Under the pieces are notes generated by a model. The model ran no database searches, was not told where the DNA came from, and saw only the letters and a list, made by a program, of their open reading frames with translations. A DNA stretch of 64,000 bases from Psychromonas aquimarina ATCC BAA-1526 (GTDB taxonomy: Bacteria > Pseudomonadota > Gammaproteobacteria > Enterobacterales > Psychromonadaceae), in NCBI RefSeq assembly GCF_000428725.1, contig NZ_AUAM01000011.1:86630-150629 (forward strand). The letters run 5' to 3'. Of the stretch, positions 37,136 through 46,145 are shown piece after piece (the stretch's first letter is position 1; the number at the start of each line of letters is the position of its first letter). A program made the position numbers and the translations under genes.

Positions 37136-38176
37136 TTAATGTCTGCACAAACTTGAAGCCCGCACCACCAGCTCCACAGGCACTACAACAGACTTATTAT
37201 GTTCCGGGTCCAGCAGCGCGGCTATAGTACTGCGAGCCATAGCTGCAAAATCCACTTTCAGCGAAGACAGAGGCGGATGCTGGAAGTCATTAAAATAGGT
37301 GTCATCAAAGCCGACAATACCAAGTATATCCAGATACTGCGCATCGATTTCACGCAGCTTTCTAATAAGACCATAGGCCACAGCATCGGAGGCACAGACA
37401 ACTGCTTCCGGTCTAGGAGACATCTTAATAATCTGCTCGGCGGCATGGGCTCCGGCCTGCTCGGAAAAATGTCCGGGTATTACAACGGGGGACGCGCCGC
37501 ACTCCTGCATTGCCCGGCAGTAGCCCTCTTCTCTCATACGCGCAGAGCGTTTATCCGCATCACCGCCGATAAAACAGATAGACTTGAAACCTTCTTGATG
37601 AAGATGATGCGCGGCCTGATAAGCCCCCTGACTGTCGTTTGTATATATATTGACAGCCGCTTTGCTCTGGTCAATATCCCGGTCAATAACTGCAACGGGA
37701 AAGTTCTCCGCAACCAGCTGGTCAATAAAAGTAACCCTGTCCGGAAGCCCGAGAAAAACAGCTGCGGTAATACTTTTGGATTCAAAGGATTTTTTAATAC
37801 TGCCTTTTATTTCCTGTTCATCTTCTCCATGCACCAGCAGCTCAACCATCATACGGTATCCGCACTGACTGGCGGCCATAATGAAATTGGAAATAACCCC
37901 CATCACATAGGGGGAGCCAAGACGGCATAAGGAATCCGTTTGTGTATCGGTCTCGGAAGCATAGATATAAAGCGCCACCACACTTTGTGCTTTGCCCTTA
38001 AGCACCTGAGCAGCTGCATTCGGCGTATAACCGTGCTTCTCCATTACCGAGCGTACTTTATTCTTAGTTTCTTCCGGGATATCCGGATAGTTATTAACAA
38101 CTTTAGAGACAGTGCTTCTCGATACACCGGCCAGTTTAGCAATTTGAGCACTGTTGATTGTTTTCGGGTTAGCCAT
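37136..38176 (-). CDS. LacI-family repressor, probably of the GH36 galactoside operon
   Basis: 346 residues. The N-terminal HTH runs INSAQIAKLAGVSRSTVSKVVNN, with the hinge helix near 45-58, followed by a ribose-binding-type sensor (VVALYIYASET... IVGFDDTYF). The ATG at 38176 is used since the alternative TTG at 38191 only adds five residues. It is divergent from the GH36 gene across a region holding two identical palindromes, its likely operators. Expected to release when an alpha-galactoside or its product is present. Confidence 0.85.
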   Translation of the reverse strand: MANPKTINSAQIAKLAGVSRSTVSKVVNNYPDIPEETKNKVRSVMEKHGYTPNAAAQVLKGKAQSVVALYIYASETDTQTDSLCRLGSPYVMGVISNFIMAASQCGYRMMVELLVHGEDEQEIKGSIKKSFESKSITAAVFLGLPDRVTFIDQLVAENFPVAVIDRDIDQSKAAVNIYTNDSQGAYQAAHHLHQEGFKSICFIGGDADKRSARMREEGYCRAMQECGASPVVIPGHFSEQAGAHAAEQIIKMSPRPEAVVCASDAVAYGLIRKLREIDAQYLDILGIVGFDDTYFNDFQHPPLSSLKVDFAAMARSTIAALLDPEHNKSVVVPVELVVRASSLCRH

Positions 38177-38477
38177 AAAAAGTATCTGCAAAAGGAGTAA
38201 AAATTTATTCTACCATCGCATAAAGCTAAACAAAATCCACCTATACAGCGCCTGTATTATGTAAATTCATCAAACAGTGATCGAAATACTCCGTTGAACG
38301 ACAGATAGATACAAAACAAGACTTTAGTATAAAAATGCAGTTTAAATCCAGCACAGGTCTTTCTATAGGCTCCTATGCCTGACCGTGAAGCATTTCCACA
38401 AAAACACCCCGGCTAATATTTGACCGGCGTCGCAGTTTGTTAATTATGTTGTCATTTCAGGCAAATAGATGTCGCCA

Positions 38478-38491
38478 CGAACAGCTGTTCG
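38478..38491. promoter_or_regulatory. LacI-type operator, copy 1
   Basis: The 14-bp palindrome CGAACAGCTGTTCG. It is identical to copy 2, whose centre is 25 bases downstream. Confidence 0.7.
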
Positions 38492-38502
38492 GAGTAATGT
38501 GG

Positions 38503-38516
38503 CGAACAGCTGTTCG
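38503..38516. promoter_or_regulatory. LacI-type operator, copy 2
   Basis: Second CGAACAGCTGTTCG, 70 bases before the GH36 start. The central CAGCTG is unlike typical CG-centred LacI sites, but the size and pairing fit a LacI dimer. Confidence 0.7.
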
Positions 38517-38585
38517 TGAGTGCGGAATATTCTTCCCTGAACGAACAAACATCACTAATCAAATTAAACGCAAAGGATGTTACAC

Positions 38586-40379
38586 ATGAAACAATCACTC
38601 AATACCGGTCAGTTATCCGTTCATCTGCAGGCCGGGGCGGCAGATGCCCCTCTAGAAGTAACACTCAGCGAGCGCAGAGATAATGAAGTTGTGTTTATTG
38701 ATTTCACAATCACCTCAAAACAGTCGGTCACTTTTCCTGAAGCAGTGCTTGATGTTCATTTCCCGTTTGTGAATATGCATTCCTGCTGGACCCCCTGCCT
38801 GTACGGCAATCCGAAATCTATTCGTAATAAAGGCATACCTGAGTGGTGGCCTCATTATGACAGCCAGATCAGCAAAGCGGCTCCGGTGGGCTGTTTCTAC
38901 AGTCAGGATGGTGAAAACCGTCTTGCTTATGCCCTGTCCGATGCCAATGAATCGGTAAAAATTCATGCTGGAGCTTATGAAGAGGAGCGTGTCGGACGTA
39001 TCCGCATGCGTTTATTCAGCAGCCCTTCTATACAGCGCAGTGAATATCAGGGGACATTACGCCTGGATCTGAGATCGGTTCCCTACTATGAAGCAGTTGA
39101 AGATATGTCCAGCTGGTATGAACAGCTGTTTAATAATCATCAGATGCCCGTGCCGCAAGCGGCGCTTGAGCCGGCCTATTCCACCTGGTACAGCTTCCAT
39201 CAGAATTTATCGCAGCAGAAGATTGAAGATCAGTGCCGTCTTTCCTCAGAAATCGGCTGTAAAACAATTATTCTTGATGACGGCTGGCAGACAGAGAATA
39301 ACAATCGTGGTTATAAATACTGCGGTGACTGGCAGGTCGCAGAAAGCCGCTTTCCTGATATGCGCGGTCACGTAGAACGTGTTCAGGCTATGGGCATGAA
39401 ATATATCCTGTGGTTAAGTGTGCCGTTTATCGGACAAGGCTGCAGGATCTGGGATGAATTCAAGGATAACCTGCTGTTTTACAGTAAGCAGAATGAGTGC
39501 GGCACCCTGGACCCCCGCTACCCGGAGGTACGCAGATATCTGATTGATACCTATCGACGTGTTGTGACAGATTATAACCTCGATGGCCTGAAGCTTGATT
39601 TTATTGATGAATTTAATATGTCACAGGCAGAAGGCAGCGCACTGAAGAGCGATCCGGCGCGTGATACTGAATCTCTGCCGCAGGCTGTGGACAGTTTAAT
39701 GACGGGCATCAGAGAAGCCCTAACGCACATCAATCCGGAAATTATGATTGAGTTCCGTCAGACTTACATTGGGCCGATGATCCGTAAATACGGCAATATA
39801 TTCCGTGTACATGACTGTCCGAACGATTCAGTCATGAACCGTATGAGTATTATAGATCTGCGTATGTTCTCGGGCAATACCGCCGTGCATTCCGATATGT
39901 TTATCTGGTCAAATGAGGACTCTGCTGAAAGTGCCAGTCTGCATTTTATCAACACCCTGTTTTCTGTACCGCAGATATCGCCGGATATGAAAGAGCTCTC
40001 TTCTGAGCACCTGCATATGAGCAGACACTGGCTGAGTTTCTGGCGAAGCAACAGAGATCTTCTGCTTAAGGGTAAGCTGAAATCCTCTTATCCGGAAATG
40101 CACTATCCGCTTATTGAAAGCCAGCTGGGTAATAGAAAAATAGTCACAGTGCACGCCCGTATGGTCAGTGAAATTTTCAACAGTGATGAACAGGAAGTTA
40201 TTCTGATCAACGGTGCCATGGAAAACAGCCTGTTTGTCAAACTGCCGCAGGCCGTTTCTGTCGGGGCGCTTACCTATGACTGTCTGGGTAATATGGTCAG
40301 AGAAGAAGCTCTGAACCTGGATAAAGGGCTCAATGAAATTGACATGCCCAAATCCGGTTATATCGTGCTTCGTAAATAA
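38586..40379 (+). CDS. Alpha-galactosidase, GH36 family
   Basis: 597 residues of the melibiase clan: an N-terminal beta-sandwich to about 175, then a barrel with STWYSFHQN, then IILDDGWQT, then LDGLKLDFIDEF, whose Asp338 is the expected nucleophile. The likely acid/base is in RVHDCPND (Asp410). A C-terminal beta domain closes it. No signal peptide, so it acts in the cytoplasm on imported alpha-galactosides. The ATG at 38586 is used since AAAGGA lies 8 bases before it; the ATG at 38577 overlaps that site. First of the operon with the GPH symporter. Confidence 0.85.
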   Translation: MKQSLNTGQLSVHLQAGAADAPLEVTLSERRDNEVVFIDFTITSKQSVTFPEAVLDVHFPFVNMHSCWTPCLYGNPKSIRNKGIPEWWPHYDSQISKAAPVGCFYSQDGENRLAYALSDANESVKIHAGAYEEERVGRIRMRLFSSPSIQRSEYQGTLRLDLRSVPYYEAVEDMSSWYEQLFNNHQMPVPQAALEPAYSTWYSFHQNLSQQKIEDQCRLSSEIGCKTIILDDGWQTENNNRGYKYCGDWQVAESRFPDMRGHVERVQAMGMKYILWLSVPFIGQGCRIWDEFKDNLLFYSKQNECGTLDPRYPEVRRYLIDTYRRVVTDYNLDGLKLDFIDEFNMSQAEGSALKSDPARDTESLPQAVDSLMTGIREALTHINPEIMIEFRQTYIGPMIRKYGNIFRVHDCPNDSVMNRMSIIDLRMFSGNTAVHSDMFIWSNEDSAESASLHFINTLFSVPQISPDMKELSSEHLHMSRHWLSFWRSNRDLLLKGKLKSSYPEMHYPLIESQLGNRKIVTVHARMVSEIFNSDEQEVILINGAMENSLFVKLPQAVSVGALTYDCLGNMVREEALNLDKGLNEIDMPKSGYIVLRK

Positions 40380-40490
40380 GACTGACTGCAGTAAAGTCAG
40401 ATAACTCACGGGGATTTATCCGGCTTTTAAAATTAATGGTTTTAAATCAACATATTTATCAGTCTGGTAAATATGATCTGGAGAATAGTA

Positions 40491-41879
40491 ATGAGTGCAA
40501 TGATTAGAAAAGACAAAGTCGGCATGCCGACAAAACTGGCTTTTGGTTTCGGCGGGTTTGGTAAAGATTTCGGCTTAGTGGTAGTAAATACGTTTCTGTT
40601 TTTTTACTACACGGATGTTGTTGGTGCTTCAGCGGCATTTATAGGTTCGGTTTTCCTTGGCGCGCGGATCTGGGACACAATAAACGATCCGCTCCTGGGT
40701 TATCTGGTTACTAAAACGAAATCACGCTGGGGAAAATATAAACCCTGGATTTTTATCGGTAATATTCTTAATGCACTGTTTATTGTTGCGCTGTTTTCAG
40801 CCCACCTATTCTCCGGTACAGAGCAGCTGATTTATATTGTTATCACCTATGTCGGCTGGGGTATGACTTATACACTGCTGGATGCCCCTTTCTGGTCACT
40901 TATCCCGACCATAACTCTGGATAAAGGCGAACGCGAAAGACTGATGCCTTACCCGAGACTGCTCGCTTCGTTAGCAAATTATATTGCCAGCGGTGTAGGA
41001 GTGATGGCGGTCAGTAAACTTGGAGCAGGTGATGACGGCCATGGTTTCATGCTGTTTGCAGTAATCAGCGGCGTACTGGCTGTTATCAGCGCTACTGTTA
41101 CCTGTATCTGGACTGAACAGTCCTTTGAAGAAAATACTCAGACAGCTAAACCGTTAAAGATAAAAGATGCCCTTAGATTAATTTTCAAAAATGATCAGTT
41201 TGTTGTACTGCTTTCACTTGCCCTGCTTTACAACATTGCCGCCAATATGACCGGCGGACTGAATCTGTATTTCTACACTTATGTGCTCGGTGATCAGAGC
41301 CTGTTCACTACCTATATGCTTTGGGCTGGTATCTTCGGCACCGGCTCCCTGCTGATTTTCCCGCAACTGATGGAGCAGTTCGGCAGAAAATTCGTATTTT
41401 CTGTCTCTCTGCTGCTGCCGGTTGCCTCCGCAGCTATACTCTATCTGGTCGCCAATTATGCGCCTGAATCTAAAATGCTTGTATCAATAGCAGGTATAAC
41501 CGGCGGCGTTTCCACTGCAGTTTACTGGCTGATGGTGCTGCTGATGGTTGCCGACACCGTTGATTATGGTGATATGAAAATGGGTATCCGCTCAGAAAGC
41601 GTCTCTTATTCTGTGCATACTCTGATCAGTAAATGTTCCGGCGCTTTAACCGGTTTTCTGATCGGCATCAGCCTGACCATGATCAGTTATGTGCCTAACC
41701 AGGAGCAGACAGCAGATACGCTGCAGTCCCTGCAGCTGATTTATCTGGCGCCCGCTTTACTTTGCCTGATTTCCTACTTTATCTATATCAAATTCTACCG
41801 CCTTAACGATCACGAGTTAGATAAGGTTCAGCAGAATCTGGAAGAGAAATACGCAGCAGATACAGCAGAAGCACTCTGA
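40491..41879 (+). CDS. GPH-family sugar:cation symporter
   Basis: 462 residues, about 12 helices, with GFGGFGKDF, then RIWDTINDPLLGY and SRWGKYKPW, the same signature as MelB at 815-2197. It probably imports the alpha-galactoside split by the GH36 enzyme whose gene ends 110 bases upstream. The ATG at 40491 is preceded by TGGAG. A perfect 10-bp hairpin follows the stop. Confidence 0.85.
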   Translation: MSAMIRKDKVGMPTKLAFGFGGFGKDFGLVVVNTFLFFYYTDVVGASAAFIGSVFLGARIWDTINDPLLGYLVTKTKSRWGKYKPWIFIGNILNALFIVALFSAHLFSGTEQLIYIVITYVGWGMTYTLLDAPFWSLIPTITLDKGERERLMPYPRLLASLANYIASGVGVMAVSKLGAGDDGHGFMLFAVISGVLAVISATVTCIWTEQSFEENTQTAKPLKIKDALRLIFKNDQFVVLLSLALLYNIAANMTGGLNLYFYTYVLGDQSLFTTYMLWAGIFGTGSLLIFPQLMEQFGRKFVFSVSLLLPVASAAILYLVANYAPESKMLVSIAGITGGVSTAVYWLMVLLMVADTVDYGDMKMGIRSESVSYSVHTLISKCSGALTGFLIGISLTMISYVPNQEQTADTLQSLQLIYLAPALLCLISYFIYIKFYRLNDHELDKVQQNLEEKYAADTAEAL

Positions 41880-41893
41880 TTTAACAGAAAAAT

Positions 41894-41924
41894 AATGACG
41901 GCTAAAACTTATTCAGCCGTCATT
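41894..41924 (+). terminator. Intercistronic hairpin after the GPH gene
   Basis: AATGACGGCT and AGCCGTCATT pair perfectly over an 11-base loop. No T-run follows, so it may attenuate or protect mRNA more than terminate. Confidence 0.4.
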
Positions 41925-41996
41925 CAGACGTATTTAACCTCCTGCCGCAAACAGTCCTCTAATACGAATAATCAACCACTTTAAAGGAAGCTTAAA

Positions 41997-43232
41997 ATGC
42001 CTTTATCTAAATCTCAGCCGCAAAACCGGACTACTGCGGCCCTGACATTACTGAGTTCAGTATTTTTTATCTGGGGATTTCTGACCTCGCTGAACAGTGT
42101 TTTAATTCCTCATCTGCAGCAGGTATTTCAGCTTAGCTACAGCGAATCTATGCTTATTCAGGCAGTCTTCTCATCCAGCCCTCTGCTGATCAGCCTGCCC
42201 GCCGTTAAACTAATGCACTCAATAGGTTATAAAAACACCCTGCTTTTCGGGCTGGCCTTAACAGCTGCCGGTGCATTAGCTTTTTATCCGGCAGCCGACG
42301 CTTTTTCCTACCCTCTGGTGCTGCTGGCAGTGCTGATCACTGCGATGGGCGTCGCAGTTCTGCAGGTTGTCGCGAATCCCTATGCGGCGGCACTGGGCGA
42401 CAGGAGCACGGCGGCTTCCCGGCTGACCATGGCTTCCGGTATCAACTCTCTGGGAACAACCATCGCCCCCTATATCGGCGCTCTACTGCTGTTTTCGGCA
42501 GCAGATCTGTCAGCACAGGATAAAGCAGAACTGGTGCAGGGCCCTTATCTGCTGACAGCCGCCGTCATAACAGTACTGATAATTATTATGAAAATAAGCT
42601 TTATGCCGGAGCCGCGACAGGTATCAGTAAAGCAGAAACAGAAAACATTTCCCGCATGGCGCTATCGCCATCTGCTGCTCGGCATGCTGACCATCTTCTG
42701 CTATACCGGAGCCGAGGTCAGTATAGGCAGTTTTCTGCTTAGTTATCTTAATCAACAGGGAGATTATTCGACACAGACGGGTGCCAAACTGGTTGCATTA
42801 TACTGGGCAGGCGCAATGACAGGACGGTTGCTCGGCCCCTTTGTATTTCGTTATATCTGCGCCCGTAAAGTACTGTTTATTAATGCACTTACCGCGGCAG
42901 CTCTAATACTTTCTGCTGTTGTTTCTCCGGGCATTTCTGGAGGCTGGGCGCTGATTGCTGTGGGCCTGTGTAACTCAATTATGTACCCGGTGATATTTTC
43001 CATTGCTCTGGACAAGCTCGGGGAAAGTACAGCTCAGGCTTCCGGCATGCTGGTAATGGCAGGTGTAGGCGGCGCCGTTCTGCCGCTTATGCAGGCACTG
43101 CTGGCTGACAGCAGCAGCCTGGTTATTTCCTTAATCATTCCCGCAATGTGTTACGCCGTTATTATGGCTTACAGCCTGTTCGGCTGGAGACCCTGTCTTT
43201 TAGGTGCGGGACAGAGACTGCAGGTCGAATAG
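41997..43232 (+). CDS. FHS-family sugar:proton symporter (FucP/GluP-like MFS)
   Basis: 411 residues, 12 helices. FHS features: FFIWGFLTSLNSVLIPHLQ in helix 1, QAVFSSSPLL (usually QxxxYxxYxx), then LQVVANPYAAALG, the family hallmark. It would import galactose, glucose or fucose. Follows the GPH gene by 117 bases, perhaps to reclaim the hexose released by alpha-galactosidase. AAAGGAAG before the ATG. A partial, internally deleted copy of its 3' end exists at 45392-45450. Confidence 0.85.
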   Translation: MPLSKSQPQNRTTAALTLLSSVFFIWGFLTSLNSVLIPHLQQVFQLSYSESMLIQAVFSSSPLLISLPAVKLMHSIGYKNTLLFGLALTAAGALAFYPAADAFSYPLVLLAVLITAMGVAVLQVVANPYAAALGDRSTAASRLTMASGINSLGTTIAPYIGALLLFSAADLSAQDKAELVQGPYLLTAAVITVLIIIMKISFMPEPRQVSVKQKQKTFPAWRYRHLLLGMLTIFCYTGAEVSIGSFLLSYLNQQGDYSTQTGAKLVALYWAGAMTGRLLGPFVFRYICARKVLFINALTAAALILSAVVSPGISGGWALIAVGLCNSIMYPVIFSIALDKLGESTAQASGMLVMAGVGGAVLPLMQALLADSSSLVISLIIPAMCYAVIMAYSLFGWRPCLLGAGQRLQVE

Positions 43233-43331
43233 AGATATAAAAGCCCTGTGAACAGGGCTTCTTTGTTTAATTTAAAATCTATCAGCAATAAGCTGATTTC
43301 TCCTTACTCATATTTACCGTCTACAGCATGA
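43208..43331. repeat. Direct repeat, left copy (3' end of FHS gene to SDR tail)
   Basis: About 124 bases that recur at 45428-45551 with about ten differences. It holds the last codons of the FHS permease, a terminator hairpin, and on the minus strand a remnant of the SDR C-terminus (HAVDGKYE plus stop). Confidence 0.85.
43241..43268. terminator. Terminator hairpin, copy 1
   Basis: AAGCCCTG and CAGGGCTT with loop TGAA, then CTTTGTTT. The same hairpin with the same tail recurs at 45461 and 54091. Confidence 0.85.
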
Positions 43332-43400
43332 GTAATTGTTATGCTCTTTCCGCGTAGGGCGATAGAATTGGGCTATTCGTTCACCATCAATAGATACCTG

Positions 43401-44396
43401 TTACTTAGCAAAGTCCATCAGCTCAGCTTTCACCGCATCATCCGCAAATGAGTGCTCAACGCTCTGACGGTAGATCTGGTAGTAATCTTCAACACTCAGC
43501 CCGAACACTTCCATCACCTTACGAACTTCATCGGTCATGGTGGTGTTAGACACTGTGCGGTTGTCGGTGTTGATGGTTACAGGAATGCCGCCCTGGTAGA
43601 ACTCTTTCACCGGGTGCGCAGCAAACACTGGTACGGCTTTGGTCTGTACGTTACTGCTTGGGCAGGTTTCCAGGGCCACCTGATCTTCTTTAACGCGCAG
43701 GTAAGCCTGCTCGTCATCGCGGATCGCGATACCGTGACCGATACGCTCTGCGCCCAGCATAGTGACCGCTTCATACACGTTCTGACCACAGCCCTGCTCA
43801 CCAGCGTGAATCGTAATGCGGTAGCCTTTCTCCTGAGCGTACTGCGCATACTCAACGTAATCGTGGCTGAAACCGTCCAGTTCACTGCCTGCCAGGTCAA
43901 ACGCTGCCACGCCTTTACCCAGAAATTTCACACCCGCGTCGATCACCGGCTTAATGGTGTCTGACGGCATAAACTTCACCATAGACAGGATAACGTTACC
44001 CTTAATGTCGAACTGCTGCTCAGCACGCTTCATGCCTTTAACCACCGCTTCGATGATCTCCTCGTAGCTCAGCCCCTGCTTGGTGTGAAGCTGAGGAGCA
44101 AAGCGCACTTCCAGGTACTTCACGTTCTCGTTTGCTGCGTCTTCAAACAGCTCAAATGAAATACCCTCCAGTGCATCCGCAACCTGCATCACAGATACCG
44201 GCAGGTCAAAACGGCTCAGGTATTCCGGCAGATCCTGACAGGTTTCTGGTGCGATCATCATATCGCGGATTTCATCCAGGTTATCGCTTGGCAGCGAGAT
44301 ACCCTGCTCTTTAGCCAGCTCCATCAGAGTCTGTGGACGAAGGCTGCCGTCTAAGTGGCAGTGAAGGTCGATTTTTGGAAGATCAAAATATTTCAT
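43401..44396 (-). CDS. add: Adenosine deaminase
   Basis: 331 residues, usual for the bacterial enzyme. It converts adenosine (and deoxyadenosine) to inosine in purine salvage, with zinc. Motifs: [14 protein letters not shown] (zinc His pair) at 8-21, FAPQLH, then the TIHAGEQG zinc His/catalytic Glu segment near 195, RIGHGIAI, and [10 protein letters not shown] with the last Asp. The ATG at 44396 matches the family start ([12 protein letters not shown]). It faces a Crp/Fnr-type gene across a short region with a CGACAATTGTCG palindrome. The add-crp pair lies inside a direct-repeat-bounded block. Confidence 0.93.
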   Translation of the reverse strand: MKYFDLPKIDLHCHLDGSLRPQTLMELAKEQGISLPSDNLDEIRDMMIAPETCQDLPEYLSRFDLPVSVMQVADALEGISFELFEDAANENVKYLEVRFAPQLHTKQGLSYEEIIEAVVKGMKRAEQQFDIKGNVILSMVKFMPSDTIKPVIDAGVKFLGKGVAAFDLAGSELDGFSHDYVEYAQYAQEKGYRITIHAGEQGCGQNVYEAVTMLGAERIGHGIAIRDDEQAYLRVKEDQVALETCPSSNVQTKAVPVFAAHPVKEFYQGGIPVTINTDNRTVSNTTMTDEVRKVMEVFGLSVEDYYQIYRQSVEHSFADDAVKAELMDFAK

Positions 44397-44517
44397 TGTA
44401 GTTATTTCCGATATTTCATTAATTTTCGAGTTAAATACTGGCAAGCATAGCCTTATCTGGGTCTATACGCCGAGCTTGAGTTAAAACAATACTAGCTAAC
44501 TCGCTGATTTGGCGACA

Positions 44518-44529
44518 CGACAATTGTCG
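44518..44529. promoter_or_regulatory. Palindrome CGACAATTGTCG between add and the Crp-like gene
   Basis: Perfect 12-bp dyad, 122 bases from add and 53 from the Crp-like start. A candidate operator; it differs from the CRP/FNR consensus. Confidence 0.4.
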
Positions 44530-44581
44530 GGTGGTACAATTGCAAGTTCACAGTTTTTAAAGGTATCTGCAGAGAAACGCT

Positions 44582-45247
44582 ATGAACAAAGGGGAAATCT
44601 TAAACGAAGGCCTGGAGAGGCTCCGCCAGATAGCAAAGAGCGGAGAGTTTCGCACAGTCTATCTCGATAAAGATGACTACATCATCCGTCAGCACCAGGA
44701 GCTAAACGAAGTCTACTGGTTCGATGAAGTTCACTTTGTGGTAAACCATACTGCCCCTAATGGAAAAACACTCAGCATGGGCGAGTTCTTTATAGAGAAC
44801 CATCTGACCGGTGAGATTGAGTTTTTCTCAGAAAAGCAGTGCCAGTTTGACGTGATCACCATGGCTCCCACTGAGATGATCGCCATTCCCAAAGAGCGTT
44901 TCACCGAAATCCTGCTATGCGAGGCCAAGGTCGCTTTCTGGCTCAGCCACAATATGTCCGGAATGTACCAGGAAACCATGGATATCGCGATTGAGCGCTC
45001 CCTTTATCCGCTTAAGTTCAATATTATCAACGATATTGTCAGAAACCACGCTTCAGCTGCCAGGCCGAAACGCCACAGCTACATGTATCAGGAAGCGCAG
45101 CGTTTTGGCTGTACAGAGCGCGCTTATACCCGGGTTATCAGTGAGCTTATTGATGAAGGCATGCTGACAAAAGGGCCGGATAACCGTTCGGTGATCCCGG
45201 TGGATATTGAGATGCTGGTGGAGTATATAGAGAGCTATCATCGCTAA
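44582..45247 (+). CDS. Crp/Fnr-family transcriptional regulator
   Basis: 221 residues: an N-terminal cyclic-nucleotide-type beta-roll (about 25-130; MGEFFIENHLTGEIEFFSE is the phosphate-loop region, without the PRSAA residues needed for cAMP). A long dimer helix and a winged HTH follow near 165-205 (YQEAQRFGCTERAYTRVISELIDEG). Length and layout resemble YeiL-type nutrient/stationary-phase regulators. The ligand is unknown. Divergent from add, so add is its likely target. The ATG follows AGAGAAACGCT without a strong ribosome site. Confidence 0.78.
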   Translation: MNKGEILNEGLERLRQIAKSGEFRTVYLDKDDYIIRQHQELNEVYWFDEVHFVVNHTAPNGKTLSMGEFFIENHLTGEIEFFSEKQCQFDVITMAPTEMIAIPKERFTEILLCEAKVAFWLSHNMSGMYQETMDIAIERSLYPLKFNIINDIVRNHASAARPKRHSYMYQEAQRFGCTERAYTRVISELIDEGMLTKGPDNRSVIPVDIEMLVEYIESYHR

Positions 45248-45277
45248 CACGGTAAAAACCGGATTCCGGGCTTCTAT

Positions 45278-45391
45278 TTAACCGTCCTCAAGCGCTACAT
45301 CGGCAATCATCTCACCGTTTCGCTGCACTTTCAGGCGTTGATAGATTTTATTTGGCAGCGGCAAAGTCAAAGACGCGGTGATCTGTATTAC
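45278..45391 (-). pseudogene. C-terminal fragment of an unidentified gene
   Basis: About 37 codons ending in a stop at 45278: ITASLTLPLPNKIYQRLKV, then NGEMIADVALEDG. The composition is protein-like, but the frame upstream runs straight into the duplicated permease sequence. Parent family not recognised. Confidence 0.4.
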
Positions 45392-45551
45392 CGGCGGCAT
45401 GCTGGTGATGGCTGGTGTAGGCGGTGCCGGACAGAGTCGGCAGGTCGAATAGAGATATAAAAGCCCTGTGAACAGGGCTTCTTTGTTTAATTTAAAACCT
45501 ATTGGCAATAAGCAGATTTCTCCTTACTCATATTTCCCCTCTACAGCATGA
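45392..45551. repeat. Direct repeat, right copy with partial FHS permease
   Basis: 45392-45427 matches permease codons at 43042-43075 and then jumps, with about 130 bases missing, to the stop region 45428-45551 that matches 43208-43331. So this copy is an internally deleted duplicate of the permease 3' end plus the intact SDR gene end. Confidence 0.85.
45461..45488. terminator. Terminator hairpin, copy 2
   Basis: Same AAGCCCTG/CAGGGCTT stem, TGAA loop and CTTTGTTT tail as copy 1. Confidence 0.8.
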
Positions 45552-46132
45552 AATACTTTACCGCTGCTTTGACCTGCGATACTGGCCTGATAATACGAAG
45601 CTACATCTTCTGCCGCAATCCCGGCAGTGCTGTCCATCCCCAAAAGTTCCATGGTTTCTTTAACGAAACCAGGACTCACTGCGTTAATTCTTTTATCATC
45701 TTTAAGCTCTAATGCAGCCGCTGCAGTAAAGGCATTAACCGCAGCACAGCCCATACTGATCGCAGCAGTTCCCGGTTTAGGCTTAACCGCTGACTCACCA
45801 GATGTCAGGGTAATCGATCCGCCGTGATTAAGATAATCCAAACCTATGCGTACCAGGTTTACCTGCCCCATCACTTTATTTTCCAGTACCATTTGATACC
45901 CCGAGTCAGGCGTCTCCTGCAGACTGCCCATTTCACCATTACCCGCCATGCTGATAATGGCATCAACCCTGCCGCTCTGCTCAAAAAGGTCTTGAATAGA
46001 TTCCTTGCTTTCAATATCCACCGTTAAGCCGCCGCTGCTGTGGCCTACGGCGATCACTTCGTTATCCCGGCTTAATAAATTAACCACAGCCTGACCAATA
46101 ATACCGTTTGCACCTACTGCTAAAATTTTCAT
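45524..46132 (-). CDS. Short-chain dehydrogenase, atypical
   Basis: 202 residues. Rossmann motif GANGIIGQ (7-14) and the SGESAVKPKPGTAAISMG and NAVSPGFVKETME blocks. The classic YxxxK catalytic pair is absent: AAISMGCAAVNAF stands in its place. Members of this short subgroup are often annotated SDR, but their chemistry is unsettled. It lies 13 bases after the haloalkane dehalogenase gene on the same strand. Original convergent partner of the FHS permease, judged by the tail remnant at 43300. Confidence 0.75.
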   Translation of the reverse strand: MKILAVGANGIIGQAVVNLLSRDNEVIAVGHSSGGLTVDIESKESIQDLFEQSGRVDAIISMAGNGEMGSLQETPDSGYQMVLENKVMGQVNLVRIGLDYLNHGGSITLTSGESAVKPKPGTAAISMGCAAVNAFTAAAALELKDDKRINAVSPGFVKETMELLGMDSTAGIAAEDVASYYQASIAGQSSGKVFHAVEGKYE

Positions 46133-46145
46133 CTGTTTTCCTCTG

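Noticed and set aside
39909..40409. 166-codon minus-strand ORF opposite GH36
   Set aside because: Shadow of the alpha-galactosidase frame, no ribosome site.
43452..43964. 170-codon plus-strand ORF opposite add
   Set aside because: Antisense shadow of adenosine deaminase; the minus strand has full family motifs.
45278..45508. 76-codon minus-strand gene
   Set aside because: Its N-terminal half is antisense to the permease duplicate and terminator; only the last 37 codons look like a real fragment.
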